Shown here piece after piece: positions 1 to 10,278 of a stretch of 24,474 nucleotides of DNA. This stretch comes from Cytidiella melzeri (Eukaryota; Basidiomycota; Agaricomycetes; Polyporales; Irpicaceae), in assembly GCA_022592445.1 (NCBI GenBank), contig JABYQR010000514.1, positions 1-24,474 on the forward strand, written 5' to 3'. How positions within the stretch are numbered: the stretch's first letter is position 1; each line of letters opens with the position of its first letter. The translations under genes were made by a program, and so were the position numbers. The notes beneath the pieces were generated by a model that was given only the letters and a program-made list of their open reading frames with translations, made no database searches and had not been told where the DNA came from.

Positions 1-149
1 ACACTCTCCATGTCAAAAACATTGATGTGCTGGTGCACACTGGAAAAACATCTCTTCATTCTTCAGGTATTGCAACTAGAGTGTTCTGGTGTAAGCTGCT
101 GAGATCAGTAAGATAGTTACTGACTTAAGTTGTTGCCAGTAGCAGAATG

Positions 150-809
150 AATAGTAAAAGTGACTCGGAGACAAGGGTTCGATGCGGCAAACATGGACAC
201 AAAGTGGATGACAACAAAGTGGTGGTGGTAGGTGTGAAGCACAATACTTTTACCAGCTATAAACCATAGAAAGATGTCTAGCCCAGTAAAGCCCAAGTTA
301 GTATTGGGTACTACTAGCTATGTAGTACAGGAGGGGTTTGCTTACCTAGCCCAGTAAAGACCAAGAGGTTGAGATGGGGGGCTAGGAGCATACATGCAGC
401 ATCTTATTGACTTCAGGGACCTGCACACAGACCATGTTAAGGGCAGGCTTTGCAAGAAGCCATGTGAACAAAGAACAATAGAACTACCTAAAGGAGCACA
501 ATAGCTATTGTCTGGACTCTGCCAAGACCTCTACTCATGAGAGAATCTATTTAAAAGGAGACCAACTATTGTATTCCACTCCCACACCTGTGAGAACATT
601 CTTCCATAGAGAACAAATAGCAAAAGAACAATAGGAGTCTATGTGAACAGTATCTATGACGTCAAACCCTAGCTATGGGCTGAGCCATGTGGTTGTAGCC
701 ATGTGGTCTTACATAAGCTGAGTCACGTGCCAGTGTGACGTAGCAGCAAGTAACGTGACCATGTAGAGCATCCAAGCCACGTGATATGAGCGCTTAATAG
801 ATGTGCAAG
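150..809. repeat. LTR-like dispersed repeat family X, copy 1 (longest)
   Basis: No coding frame is evident. Positions about 150-533 align with 15915-16290, and 539-809 align with 20021-20292, so this copy links both partial copies into one repeat of about 650 bp. It contains a doubled motif CTAGCCCAGTAAAG (near 279 and 347) and several GAACAATAG-type motifs, including a perfect palindrome ACAATAGCTATTGT at 498-511. Size, AT content and absence of coding suggest an LTR or other non-autonomous element, but I could not place TG...CA termini or a target duplication. The first 150 bases of the window hold nothing I recognise. Confidence 0.6.
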
Positions 810-1918
810 TCCCCTCTGCCAATTGGTTGCGTGGATTGATCGCAAATATCATACTTCATGCTTTGGTCCGCTCGTGGGTATGTGCAGTACCTGTTCTTCT
901 GTTTATGTTTCCCCGTCCATCCGTCTGTCCGTCTAGCAGTCACACTGGTGTCGCTCTGGTCTCCTCCTCCAATATCATATGTGCCGGGATATTACCCGGA
1001 GAGAGAGGGGATCATCACTGTTCAATGACGTTGCAAGTAAGTAAAGTAAATGGTTCCCTGTTTTCTCAGTGATTTGATGTCATTCCCAAAGAACTGCTTA
1101 CTGACTCCTTGCTCACAGTTTACCAACGCACAAATTACCATACATCTCCGGAAGGAACGGTACATTCTGCCCTATTGTGTTTTTTCTTGACGTACAGATG
1201 ATGAATCATTGATGCCTTTCTGTCTTTTATTTTCCCCCTTTCCACATCCCCCCGTCATCTGAAGCGTGGAGAACCCGTCACAGTTTTGCAACGGGCGCTG
1301 TTGGGTACTGTACTGCAAGTTTTCAAGGGTGACGCACTGCAGATGGCATTCACCTCGGCAAATGAATTCGAAACAGAAGATGGAAAAAGTCGTCTACCAG
1401 CTGTGCCCCACTCACGCCTGTTCAACGTTTCCAATGTTCAATCTCGACACGAATGACAAACTCTTGTAATTCTCTCACAAGCAAGAAAAAAACCAATCTG
1501 ACCAAGCTTCCTTTCACACTTGCAAGTTGGCCAGGGGGGCGCGCCAACCTTTGGAACCTCGATAGCAAGTTGTGCTGTGCCAATTTGTCTCGGTACTTAC
1601 ATTTAGTCTCTGCGCCAAAAAACCAAGACAGCACAGCTGGGGGGATGAGCCTGGCTGTATGCAACCACCATTTGATCAAACATACCTATAGATACCGTCT
1701 GAGTCACTGAACTCGAACAAAACAAGATAAATGCACGACAAATGCACCGCTACACGTACCTATCAATACCGCCCGAGTCACTGCACTCCAGCCATAGACG
1801 CGTGATTAGTGCATAATTGACGCACGAGTCAGTGGTATGGGAACTGGGTTTGTGCTCGCACATATTTTACAGGGGCCAAAAGGCATTGTCACTGACAACT
1901 GGATATCCTTCCCATTAG
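810..1918. other. Intergenic stretch, no gene recognised
   Basis: Only short overlapping open frames on both strands, with no recognisable protein. One small internal duplication is visible: about 30 bases at 1684-1713 (ACCTATAGATACCG...) recur imperfectly at 1757-1788, 73 bases downstream. Confidence 0.5.
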
Positions 1919-1919
1919 C

Positions 1920-1927
1920 TATATAAA
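1920..1927 (+). promoter_or_regulatory. Candidate TATA box
   Basis: TATATAAA followed by a C-rich stretch, with pyrimidine-rich sequence about 30 bp downstream where transcription could begin. The next plausible start codons are at 2060 and 2083. This is the clearest core-promoter-like element in the first 2.4 kb, but no sizeable gene follows, so it may belong to a decayed gene or transposon. Confidence 0.35.
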
Positions 1928-2082
1928 CACCCCTCCCCCCATGCCATCCTCCCCATACCTCAATCATTCCCAGCACTTCCAAGTCTCTCATCCCTTCTCC
2001 CTTCAGCAAGCCACTTCAATTAGCATAGTACATCAGACAGACAACATAGTCAGAGCGCCATGCATGGAGCACCGAGTGTGAT

Positions 2083-2154
2083 ATGGAGTACATGGGCAAA
2101 TACGTGGGCATGTACATCAGAGCTGAGGAGTTTCTGGAAGATGTATGCAACTGA
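2083..2154 (+). CDS. Tiny ORF downstream of TATA box, unrecognised
   Basis: A 23-residue frame starting MEYMGKYVGMYI, acidic near its end, lies about 155 bp after the TATA box at 1920. It could be a first exon, since a GTATGC donor-like sequence overlaps its end and a TAG acceptor-like sequence follows about 35 bases later. No continuing frame is convincing. The following 2160-2430 is purine-rich on the + strand and full of ATGA/GAAG runs, and looks non-coding. I do not recognise a family. Confidence 0.15.
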   Translation: MEYMGKYVGMYIRAEEFLEDVCN

Positions 2155-2436
2155 TGAGTCAATGCAACGAATGATAGTATTCATGACACTCAGACTTGGA
2201 GTAATGTATGAATGATGAACAAGTCGGAAGGGAAGAAAACATCAGCAATGAAGAAAAATTCAGAATCAATGAAAAACTCCGAAGTCATGAATATGTTAGA
2301 AGCATGATGTAGGAGCACAGCGTCATGAAAAAGATGATACAATAAAGATAAAGAAAAAGAATTGATGAAGAATTGGAGTGAAGAAGAACTTGGTACATGA
2401 AGAACTGAGGACAACGGCTATGTTACAATAAACCTG

Positions 2437-3967
2437 CTAATTGTACCTCTCTCTTGCTCTTGTGGAACGGGTAGAACCTGAACTAATGGAGCATTTACGC
2501 TTACGGCTTGGCCCAGCCTTACGGTCTGGAGCAGCAGCAGGTTCCAGCTGTGATGCTGTCGCCCATGGAGGACTTGCTATAGGTGATGCTGCTAGATACA
2601 GTACTGCTCTATCAGCTGAAAGGAGCAAGAAGACATGATAAATATACGTACCAACAAGCTGCTCAATACCCGTGAGCTTGGTAACCCCGTACTTCACCCA
2701 TAGGCAGGTTGTACCAGTGTTCAGGTCCTCGAACGTCAAGTCACGTACCAAAAGAACCAGCCAAGTGGCAGTGTTGTGATTGTAGACTGCCACAACATCA
2801 CTGTATTTGATATCGTGTCGCTCGAAGTATTGCACAATGCCATCTGGCTCGTCCAGTTCAACGATGTCCGCATCCAAGCCTTCTACGGAGTCCTATGCTA
2901 TAGTTGTCAGCTCTAAACAGTGTGATTGTTTGCGGTTTACATACATGTGTCCAGCCGTATGCAAATAGAAGTACACTCTTCAGTTTTACCTCAAGTGGTC
3001 CTGCCTGAGTTGAGGCTCCGAGTCTGGTAGAAGGGGGGGGGGAGACAATGGAGATGACCTGATGCCGGTCAGGTCAATCAGCAGTGGGCTGCCCGTGGTA
3101 GGGGTGGAGGTAGAGGTCGAGAAAGGGGGTTCAGCACAGAAAGAGTCATTAATGACAGTCCCTGTCGAGTGATTCTGGGACCCTCCAGCGCGAGGAGCTC
3201 TACTAGTAACGGGGACAGCACATGTAGCATGTCCAGACTTGCTCAATGCCTTTGCCTCTTTCTCTATATCTTTCATCTCCTGCTCTACTTTGTGGTGATT
3301 GTTGATGCTTTTCACCCACCGTGCTATGAGAACCCCCGCTTTGTCTGTCAGAGGCTTAGTAAGATAGCGGAACCAAGTGCAGTCAGGGGTTGTACACTAC
3401 AGTGATTGTCAATAAAGCTTTACCTGGGTGTCTGCAGACAACACTCACCTTCGCATATCTGCACCCGTTGCTCTGTGGAGTATGGGGACTAACGTATTGT
3501 AGACAAGATGCTTTGGTATGGTGGTCTTGTTTAGGGCATGCAACTTGAGCAACAGAGGTGGAAGGCGGAGCAAGAAGATCATATAATCCACGAAGCAATG
3601 CCTGACAAGTGGCAATGGTCCTGGTATCACGGGGCATATTGGAGAGGGCAAGCAGATAGGTTGATGCGTCAAAGTAATGCTTGTATATACACACCTGAAT
3701 ATGCTCTGGCCATCTTCTGTGACTGTGGGCATCAAAGGTAATCATAGCTGTAGCGAGCTCGCAATTGTTCTTGTTCCAATTGCATTGGCCGACAAACTGC
3801 TGGGCCACTGCAAAATTGGAGGTGGCATTGAGACAAATTGGTCGCCATTTGTCAGGCCTTGATTGTCTTTGAAAGGGACAAATACGAGCAATCAGCACAA
3901 GACGACAGCACAATATGCATGGTGGCCAAGGCCTGAGAGCAATGGTCAAAGTGTGATCAGTTGTCAA
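2437..3967 (-). CDS. Gene A: unrecognised multi-exon gene with a probable homopolymer frame break
   Basis: Visible exon structure on the minus strand: exon a, 3449 up to about 3967 (5' end uncertain, no clear ATG), containing CNWNKNNCELATAMITFDAH and KHYFDASTYLLALSNMPRD. Then a 52-nt GTGAGT...TAG intron (3397-3448) that joins in phase to exon b (2990-3396), which begins with a Cys pair (CTTPDCTWF), passes a basic helical stretch (KVEQEMKDIEKEAKALSKSG) and becomes Ser/Pro/Thr-rich. Then a GTAAAA...CATAG intron (2893-2989) to exon c (2437-2892), acidic then Lys/Arg-rich (SRKRKC, possible nuclear signal). The exon b to c join is out of phase by one base; a single extra base in a run of ten C (3033-3042) would restore it. 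A 36-nt GTACGT...CAG segment (2616-2651) inside exon c keeps frame either way. I do not recognise the family. Confidence 0.5.
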
Positions 3968-4044
3968 ATTCCTGCCGACTTAACGTGCATCTGAGAGGTT
4001 GCATTGACAAGACATTATGGTAGGTACAGTAATCTGACCGATTG

Positions 4045-5773
4045 CTAATGTGGTGTACGCTTTGTCCCTCGCTGAGCAGCAACCGCAGCTTTGACTCCTG
4101 CAATAGCTTTTTCTCGCTTTGGACGTGTCATCGCTAGTGAGACCTCATCACCTGTTATGTCCTGCACTTTCCTCTTGCGGGAGGTTGGAGCCTTGGCCGC
4201 AATAACCACCTTATGCTGCACTGTTCACAGATGAGTGGGGTGTTAGCAGTGCGGATGAGGGGTACTTACTTGCTTCACCCTTCCTGTCGTCAGCACGAGT
4301 CGCAGGTGATTCTGCTAGTGGGTTCTTCACGGTGCCATCGTTGCTTGGTGCTTGGTGCTGGCTGTCAGCATCCTCAATATCACCATCTGCGCCTTGCGAA
4401 GTCAAGTTGTCAGGTGATGGCAAAGGTATCCTCTGAGACGCAGTAGGCAATGATAAGTCTACAGGCGAGGCTATTGCAGGCAAGGCTATCGAAGCCAAGC
4501 CTATCAAAGGCAAGGTCTTCAAAGGCAGAGCAGTTGAAGGCAGAGTGTTCCCAAAGATAGAAGGCGACGGGTCTTGAGTAATACCTGTACTTGCGGTTGG
4601 CAGAGTGTCCAAAGAGAAATCAGGCAGGGGAGATGGGAAATTGTCAGCGGGTGTGGAAGGCAATGCTGTGCAAGAGGGAGAGGTAAGGGGATCTGGAATG
4701 GCAGGTAGAATTGTGGCTGAGGTGAGGCCTGCCGCAGGAAGCTTTGCAGCTTCAGGACTGCTGTTCATCTTGCTAGCTCGGACTGTATGTAGGAACTCGT
4801 TGAACGGCTAAAACAGTGTGTGCGGGACTTGCACAATTGCAAATTGTTCTGAGGAAGTCATGCTCATCTCCTTTCCTATGATTACTCACACTAGGAAGCA
4901 GATGAGCATCAGAATGTACAGCATAAGATACAATACACTTACAGCCATTTGCGGATTTCTCCAGCACCATCTTCTCCTCCGAACATAAGTACCATTTCCG
5001 TCCCAGTCTGCGACAACCATTCCGCTATTGTCTTCTCAACAGTGAACTCAAGATCTGTGAGAAGTCTGGGAGACGCACAGTCAGCATCGAAAGACGTAGT
5101 GGGATAAAATGCCCACTTTGCGCGCTCTGGCAAGGACAATGATTCTGCAGCTTTGGTCTTGGTCCTCGCAATATCCCGCTCTGCCTTCTTAACCACCTTC
5201 TCTTGCTCAGAACGGTCAAAATATACCCTCCATTCATCGGGCAACAGTTCAGCAATGGCCTTGGTGTACACCTTGTTGCGACGGGCTTGAAGTTTGGCAA
5301 GATTACTAGAGTTCACTCCGTCTTTGGTAGCGAGACGGTCTGACTCTTGACGGACTTGGCCATTCTCAGATATGAAAATGTCGCGTGCACTTCGAGTGCG
5401 TGCAGCGGGTGCCTCATGATAAGCCTGAATATCTAGGAACTTGGGCAACGGCTGCTTCTCCCCCTTCATGGCCTGCACTAGCCGGCCCTTATGGTTATCC
5501 AGCCAGGTGCGTAGTTGCTGGAAGGTGTTATGTGTGAAAATGGAATAGCTGCATACATTTGGGTATGACTACTCACCGTCTCACGCCTGGCAGTCCGCTC
5601 TTGTGCCTCCTCAGGTGTTTCATTGCGTAGATACTTCTTCTTACGCCCTGATCCTTCGAAGACCTTTGCCAGATAGTCACGAGGGAAATGGTGTTCGAAT
5701 TCAGCGACAATCTCAGCTTTGTAATTAGGGAAGCGGTGAAGATTTTGCATCAAGTCTTGTTGAACGTGTGCAA
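4045..5773 (-). CDS. Gene B, exons 2-5: uncharacterised Agaricomycete-type protein
   Basis: Exon 2 is 5577-5773 (HVQQDLMQNLHRFPNYKAEI..., Lys/Arg/Glu-rich). A 59-nt intron (5518-5576, GTGAGT...CAG) joins in phase to exon 3, 4943-5517 (QLRTWLDNHKGRL..., ending ...TEMVLMFGGEDGAGEIRKW). Exon 4, 4270-4807, starts PFNEFLHTVRASK and becomes Pro/Thr/Ser-rich low complexity. A 49-nt intron (4221-4269, GTAAGT...CAG) joins in phase to exon 5, 4045-4220, a basic tail with TSRKRKV (nuclear signal-like) ending at TAG 4045-4047. Exons 3 and 4 only join in frame if one T (4890) between two back-to-back introns is kept, or if there is a one-base indel. Together with exon 1 this predicts about 507 residues. 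The layout (helical N-terminus, a hydrophobic strand before a Gly-Gly acidic motif, a PF..FL motif, a basic tail) resembles uncharacterised proteins that recur in Agaricomycete repeat islands; that is from memory and is not proof of homology. Function unknown. Confidence 0.55.
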
Positions 5774-5787
5774 CTAGCCAGGCCTCT

Positions 5788-6307
5788 TGTCAGGAACACA
5801 ACCCAACTCTATGAAGAGCGAGGGAGTGACGACAAGGGGGGAAGGAACGACGAGCGAACTCGCGTGGACGATGACGACAGGAGTATAGGTGATGAGGAGG
5901 AGTGGAGACACGACGACGAGGGATCAGCTGACAATGAGCTAAAGACCAGGATATATTAGCAAAGTGATGAGACTTGTACAAGGTGGACGTCACCTAAAGA
6001 CCAGGAGGTAGAATCTGAGGTCTTTAGGGAGCTACAGGGTGAGTTTATATACATCTCAGACAAGGACCCCTGGTACCGGGTCTGTACTCCTAACACTGCT
6101 GTGGGAACGTATGGTGTGCTATGGTGCGATGTTCTACAATGTTCCACAATGTTCCAGCACCTTCTATGATCATGTGACCGGTCTGTCACATGCACTTGAT
6201 CACATGCAGTAGCCATGTACCATCGATAAGATAAGATAAGGAAATTGAGAAGGTAGGATAACGAAAATAAAAGGAAAAGAAAGGAAAAAGTGTGCATGGT
6301 CGTGACA
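5788..6307 (-). repeat. 3' LTR of the chromovirus
   Basis: Direct copy of 12504-13022. It starts (minus strand) TGTCACGACC and ends CCTGACA. It contains the TATA box equivalent at 6044-6051 and the transcript-start motif AGATTCTACCT (minus) at 6006-6016. Short open frames within it are incidental. Confidence 0.95.
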
Positions 6308-6321
6308 TTACCCCCCTCCTA
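6308..6321 (-). other. Polypurine tract
   Basis: Minus strand reads AGGAGGGGGGTAA immediately before the 3' LTR TGTCA, overlapping the pol stop codon (TAG, 6319-6321). This is the expected plus-strand primer. The AA before TG here and the TT after CA at the PBS side would give two extra bases at each cDNA end, which integrase would trim. Confidence 0.85.
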
Positions 6322-9300
6322 AAGGCCTTTTCTCCGGAAGGCAGGAGTCGAATCTTTTCCGTCTTCCCACAAGGATACGCGTCGTAGAGTTTCGGAAGGT
6401 AGTTTCTCAAAATTCTCGTTGATTGGTCGAAAATTCATCGCCAAGAATAGAGATGCAGCGATTGGTCGTGGAGCTCCTGGGTGCCGTCTGTGGAAGTCTT
6501 TAACCGCTTCATCAGCATGAGTAACGTTGGTTGCGGGTTCCCAGGAGTTTTCTGAATCTGGGTATCCTTTCCACTTGACGCGATACTGGAATTCCTTCTT
6601 TCGACCAAAGATCCTTGAATCAAGAATCTGTTCTACCTCGTACTCCTCTTCTTCGTCTACCACAATTGGTTCAGGTTCAGGAAATTCCCGATTAGGGACC
6701 AAACTTGCCGTCTTGGCTGGTCGCAACCTATCCACATGGAACACCGGGTGGCGCTTGTCCCGGATGGTAAGCTTAACCCGGTAGTTCAAATCCCCAATCT
6801 TTTCTAAGATCTCATAGGGACCATCTCGTTTTGGTGCTAGCTTTGCCACCGGCTGTTCCTTTGGATGCTTCTCGCGTTCCACATAAACCTTGTTACCAAC
6901 TTTAAACTGCGGGGCCTTTGTAACTCCGTGATCGTAGAATCGTTTCATGCGTTCCGCCGTGAGCTGTAGTGCAGCTTTGGCGTCTTCTTGGGCTTCTCGG
7001 AGCGCTCGAAGGCGTTCGTCTGCTGCGGGAACGTTTGATACTGGATTCAAAGGCACCTGGAATTCCGGTAGATACCCATAGATCAGTTCAAAGGGAGCCT
7101 TCCCGGTGGACGAGTGTACGCGGCTATTAAGCGCAAACTCCGCAATTGGCAACCAGTCTACCCAGTCATCCTGTCTGAAGGAGCAGAACACTCTGAGATA
7201 CTGTTCTATTTCTTGATTCATACATTCGGTTTTACCATCTGTCTGAGGATGGTACGCAGTGGACATAGACGACTTTACTCCGAGTGCATCGTAGATAGCA
7301 CGGAGAAACTTGGACGCAAATACCGATCCGCGGTCTGAGATCATCTGGCGAGGTACCCCATGGAGTCGAAACACGTTTGCGATATAGTCCTGCACGTGTT
7401 TGGGAGTTTTCATGCTTTCTCATGATGGATAGCAATGCACCTGCGCTGTTGTCCGATCAACTACGACTGTGATAGAATCGTATCCTTCACATGGCGGTAA
7501 TTTGACAATGAAGTCCGTGGTAACGCTTTCCCATGGGGCATTGGGCGGATCTAGTGGATTGAGTGGACCACGTGGTGGGGCGGGGTATGTCTTGGTTCTT
7601 TGACAGGTGTCACACGTGTCTACATAGTCATTGACAAAGCGTGTCATGCTGGGCCACCAGTAGTTCCGAGATAGTAACTCCAGTGTTTTGTACCTGCCCG
7701 GATGTCCGGCAGCAGGTAAGTCATGGTGCCTCCGAACTAGTTCCTTTCGGATCTCGTCATCTTTAGGGACGTAAACTTTTCCCCGGAACAACAACAGTCC
7801 ATTCTCCACATTCCACTCTTCGAGTCCGCGGCTAAGAAGACGAGGTCCGAGTTTCTTGACTTTGGCAATTGCTTCTGCCACCTCGGTCTCTCGAAGAGAA
7901 CATTCACGGATACGTTTCAACAGGTCTCTGTCTGGTTGTACACTAGCTTGTCCACGTTGAGAAGCAGCAGCTCGGAACACCTCAGGTGCTAAGACTACTC
8001 GTGACAGATTGTCTTCTTCATCTTTGACCTCGTGTTGACCCAATCGTGACATGGAATCCGACTTTCCCATAGATTTCCCGGGTTTTGGGATAATCTCAAA
8101 GTTGAAACGTGATAGAAATAACGACCAACGTGCTTGACGGCGTGTCAAGTTACGAGCTGTCTTCCAGTACTCGAGGTTCTTGTGGTCAGAGAAGATAGGG
8201 AATTTCTCTGGTAGCCCTTCCAAGTAATGACGCCAGTCTTCAAGGGCTCGTACAATTGCCATGAGTTCTCGGTCGTAGATCTCATAGTTTCGTTCAGTCT
8301 CAGTCATGCCTTCAGACCGATAGGCTACTGGATGCCACGTGCCGTCTTCGGCTTGTTGTTCCAATACCCCTCCCATTGCATACCCGGATGCATCCGTTTC
8401 CAAACGTGTGGGTCTATCAAAACTCCACATGGCCAATACCGGCGCTTCCACAAATCATCGGCGGAGTTCATCAAACGCCGACTGTTCTTCAGGACCCCAT
8501 TTCCAAGGAACCTTGCCCGTGAGACGGTCTAAGGGCTTACATATCTTTCCGAAGTCCTTGATGAATCTCCGGTAGAAGTTTGCAAACCCACGGAATCGGC
8601 GAATATCGGAGACATTCTGCGGTACAGGCCACTCAGCCACTGCCTTTACTTTGACAGGGTCCATGCGTAACTGATTGTGACCAATGATAACACCAAGATA
8701 TTCTGTCTCTGAACGCTCAAATTCGCATTTCTCCGGTTTAAGAAACAGATCATGTTGTCTGAGCCGTCTCAGAACTTCATGTACCACCTCGCGGTGCTCG
8801 GAGATCTCCTTGGAATAGATGAGGATATCATCTAGATAGACGGTGACCTTGCCCTCAGCAATAAGATCAGCAAAGATGTCGTTCATCATGTTCTGGAATG
8901 TGGCCGGGGAATTGGTAAGACCGAAGAACATGACCGTGGGTTCAAACAGTCCTCGGTTGGTGACAAATGCAGCCTTGTGTTCATTGCCTTCCTTGATGCG
9001 GACATTATTGTATCCCCATCTGACGTCCAGCTTAGTGAAGAACTTAGCCCCTCTTAGTCTATCCATAAGTTCAGAAATTAATGGTAATGGATATCTGTTC
9101 TTGATGGTGACCTCGTTCAACTTTCGATAGTCCTGAACCGGGCGTAACTTCCCATCCTTTTTTTTGACAAAGAAGAAGGGTGACGCCATTGGGGACTTCG
9201 ACGGTCGAATGTACCCTTTCTCTAGATTCTCTTGGATAAACTTATCAAGCTCTTCTTGCTCAGGGTGTGATAGCGGGTAAACCTTTGCGTGGAATCCTTT

Positions 9301-10272
9301 TGCTTCCGGAATCAACTCAATTGCATGGTCGTACGACTTGTGTTCTGGAAGTCGTTGAGATTCCGTTTCAGAGAAAATGTGAGCATGTCGTCGATATTGC
9401 TCAGGCACCATCTCCTCAAAGGTTTTCACCGGTTTCACCCGGTTCTCAACCTCCGCTAGTTCACTAGAATACGTATACCCTGCCAGAGTGAACAAACGTT
9501 CGCCTTCTTGTACCATGGGTGTCGGACGTGTGCGTACAATGCGTCGGGGAGTTCCTTTTCCACCGAGCTGAGTAGTGGCCTGTGCCTGTAACTTCGGCGA
9601 TTCGGCCCCATCCAAACTTCCTGAACCTTCCGTGGTCTCTTCGAGGTCTTCTTCGGTTTCCTCCGTATCCACCGGCAAGTACGGAAGTTGTTCCACAACT
9701 TTCCGTAATCCCGGGGTCCTCTTCTTCTGTTTAGGCTCAGCTGTCCTCTTAGCTGCAACCTCCTTCGCTTCCTCAACCCTTTCTCTGGGTTTACATGCAT
9801 CAGGACATCCATCCATCCTGATGATACCTTCGTACCAATCAATGGTGGGGTTGTGATACCGCAACCAATCAATTCCTATGATCACGTCTTCTGGCCCAAT
9901 ATCAGTGACCGTGAAAATGGTCCTTTCCTCGTGGTCTCCTATCCTCATATTGAGAATGGCAACCTCATCAATAGCCCCGTCTCGATTTGGGGTCCCGTCT
10001 ATGTTGTACACCGGAATGGGTTGTTTCAACTTCCGGGTCCTAATACGATGCTCTCGAACAAACCGTTTATGAATGAATAGTGTCGAGGCTCCACTATCAA
10101 TCATAGCTGCGACTTCTTTAGATCTCCGCACTCCTGAGACTGTGATAGGTACGTGAAAATGTTCGGATTCAGAACCAGTCTCTAGTACATCAGATGCGAG
10201 TATGGAAAATCTATTAGTACATGGTAAACGTGGGGCGCGTGCTTGCGCAGCTCGAATCACGGCCCGAATCAA
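6319..10272 (-). pseudogene. pol: pol polyprotein: protease, RT, RNase H, integrase, chromodomain; two in-frame TGA codons
   Basis: One reading frame of about 1317 codons, broken only by TGA at 8455-8457 and 7420-7422. From the N-terminus: aspartic protease with DSGAS (active Asp near 10098); reverse transcriptase with KLDV..Y and YLDD (8827-8838); RNase H with TDASGYAMGG near 8390; integrase zinc finger H-H-C-C (7725-7595); catalytic D, D and E (TDF near 7517, SDRG near 7335, KTECMN near 7225); GPY module (KRDGPYEIL); chromodomain (about 6480-6645, YEVEQILDSR ... WKGYPDSENSWEP). The first TGA lies between RT and RNase H (LRR*F), the second inside the integrase core (YPS*ESM). Both fit loss of a conserved Arg codon CGA to TGA. 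There is no ATG at the start: the frame is entered by -1 frameshifting from gag. As written it cannot make full-length Pol unless TGA is read through. Confidence 0.95.
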
Positions 10273-10278
10273 AAACCC
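10269..10278 (-). other. Programmed -1 frameshift site at gag stop
   Basis: Minus strand reads GAG GGT TTT TGA in the gag frame. G GGT TTT fits the X XXY YYZ slippery heptamer and abuts the gag stop TGA (10269-10271). Slipping back one base gives TTG ATT CGG, exactly the pol frame. Gag-Pol by -1 shift is known in several fungal chromoviruses. A downstream stem or pseudoknot was not verified. Confidence 0.75.

Noticed and set aside
803..1072. 89-residue plus-strand open frame after repeat X copy 1
   Set aside because: No conserved motif, starts inside the repeat boundary, and there is no support from splice or promoter signals.
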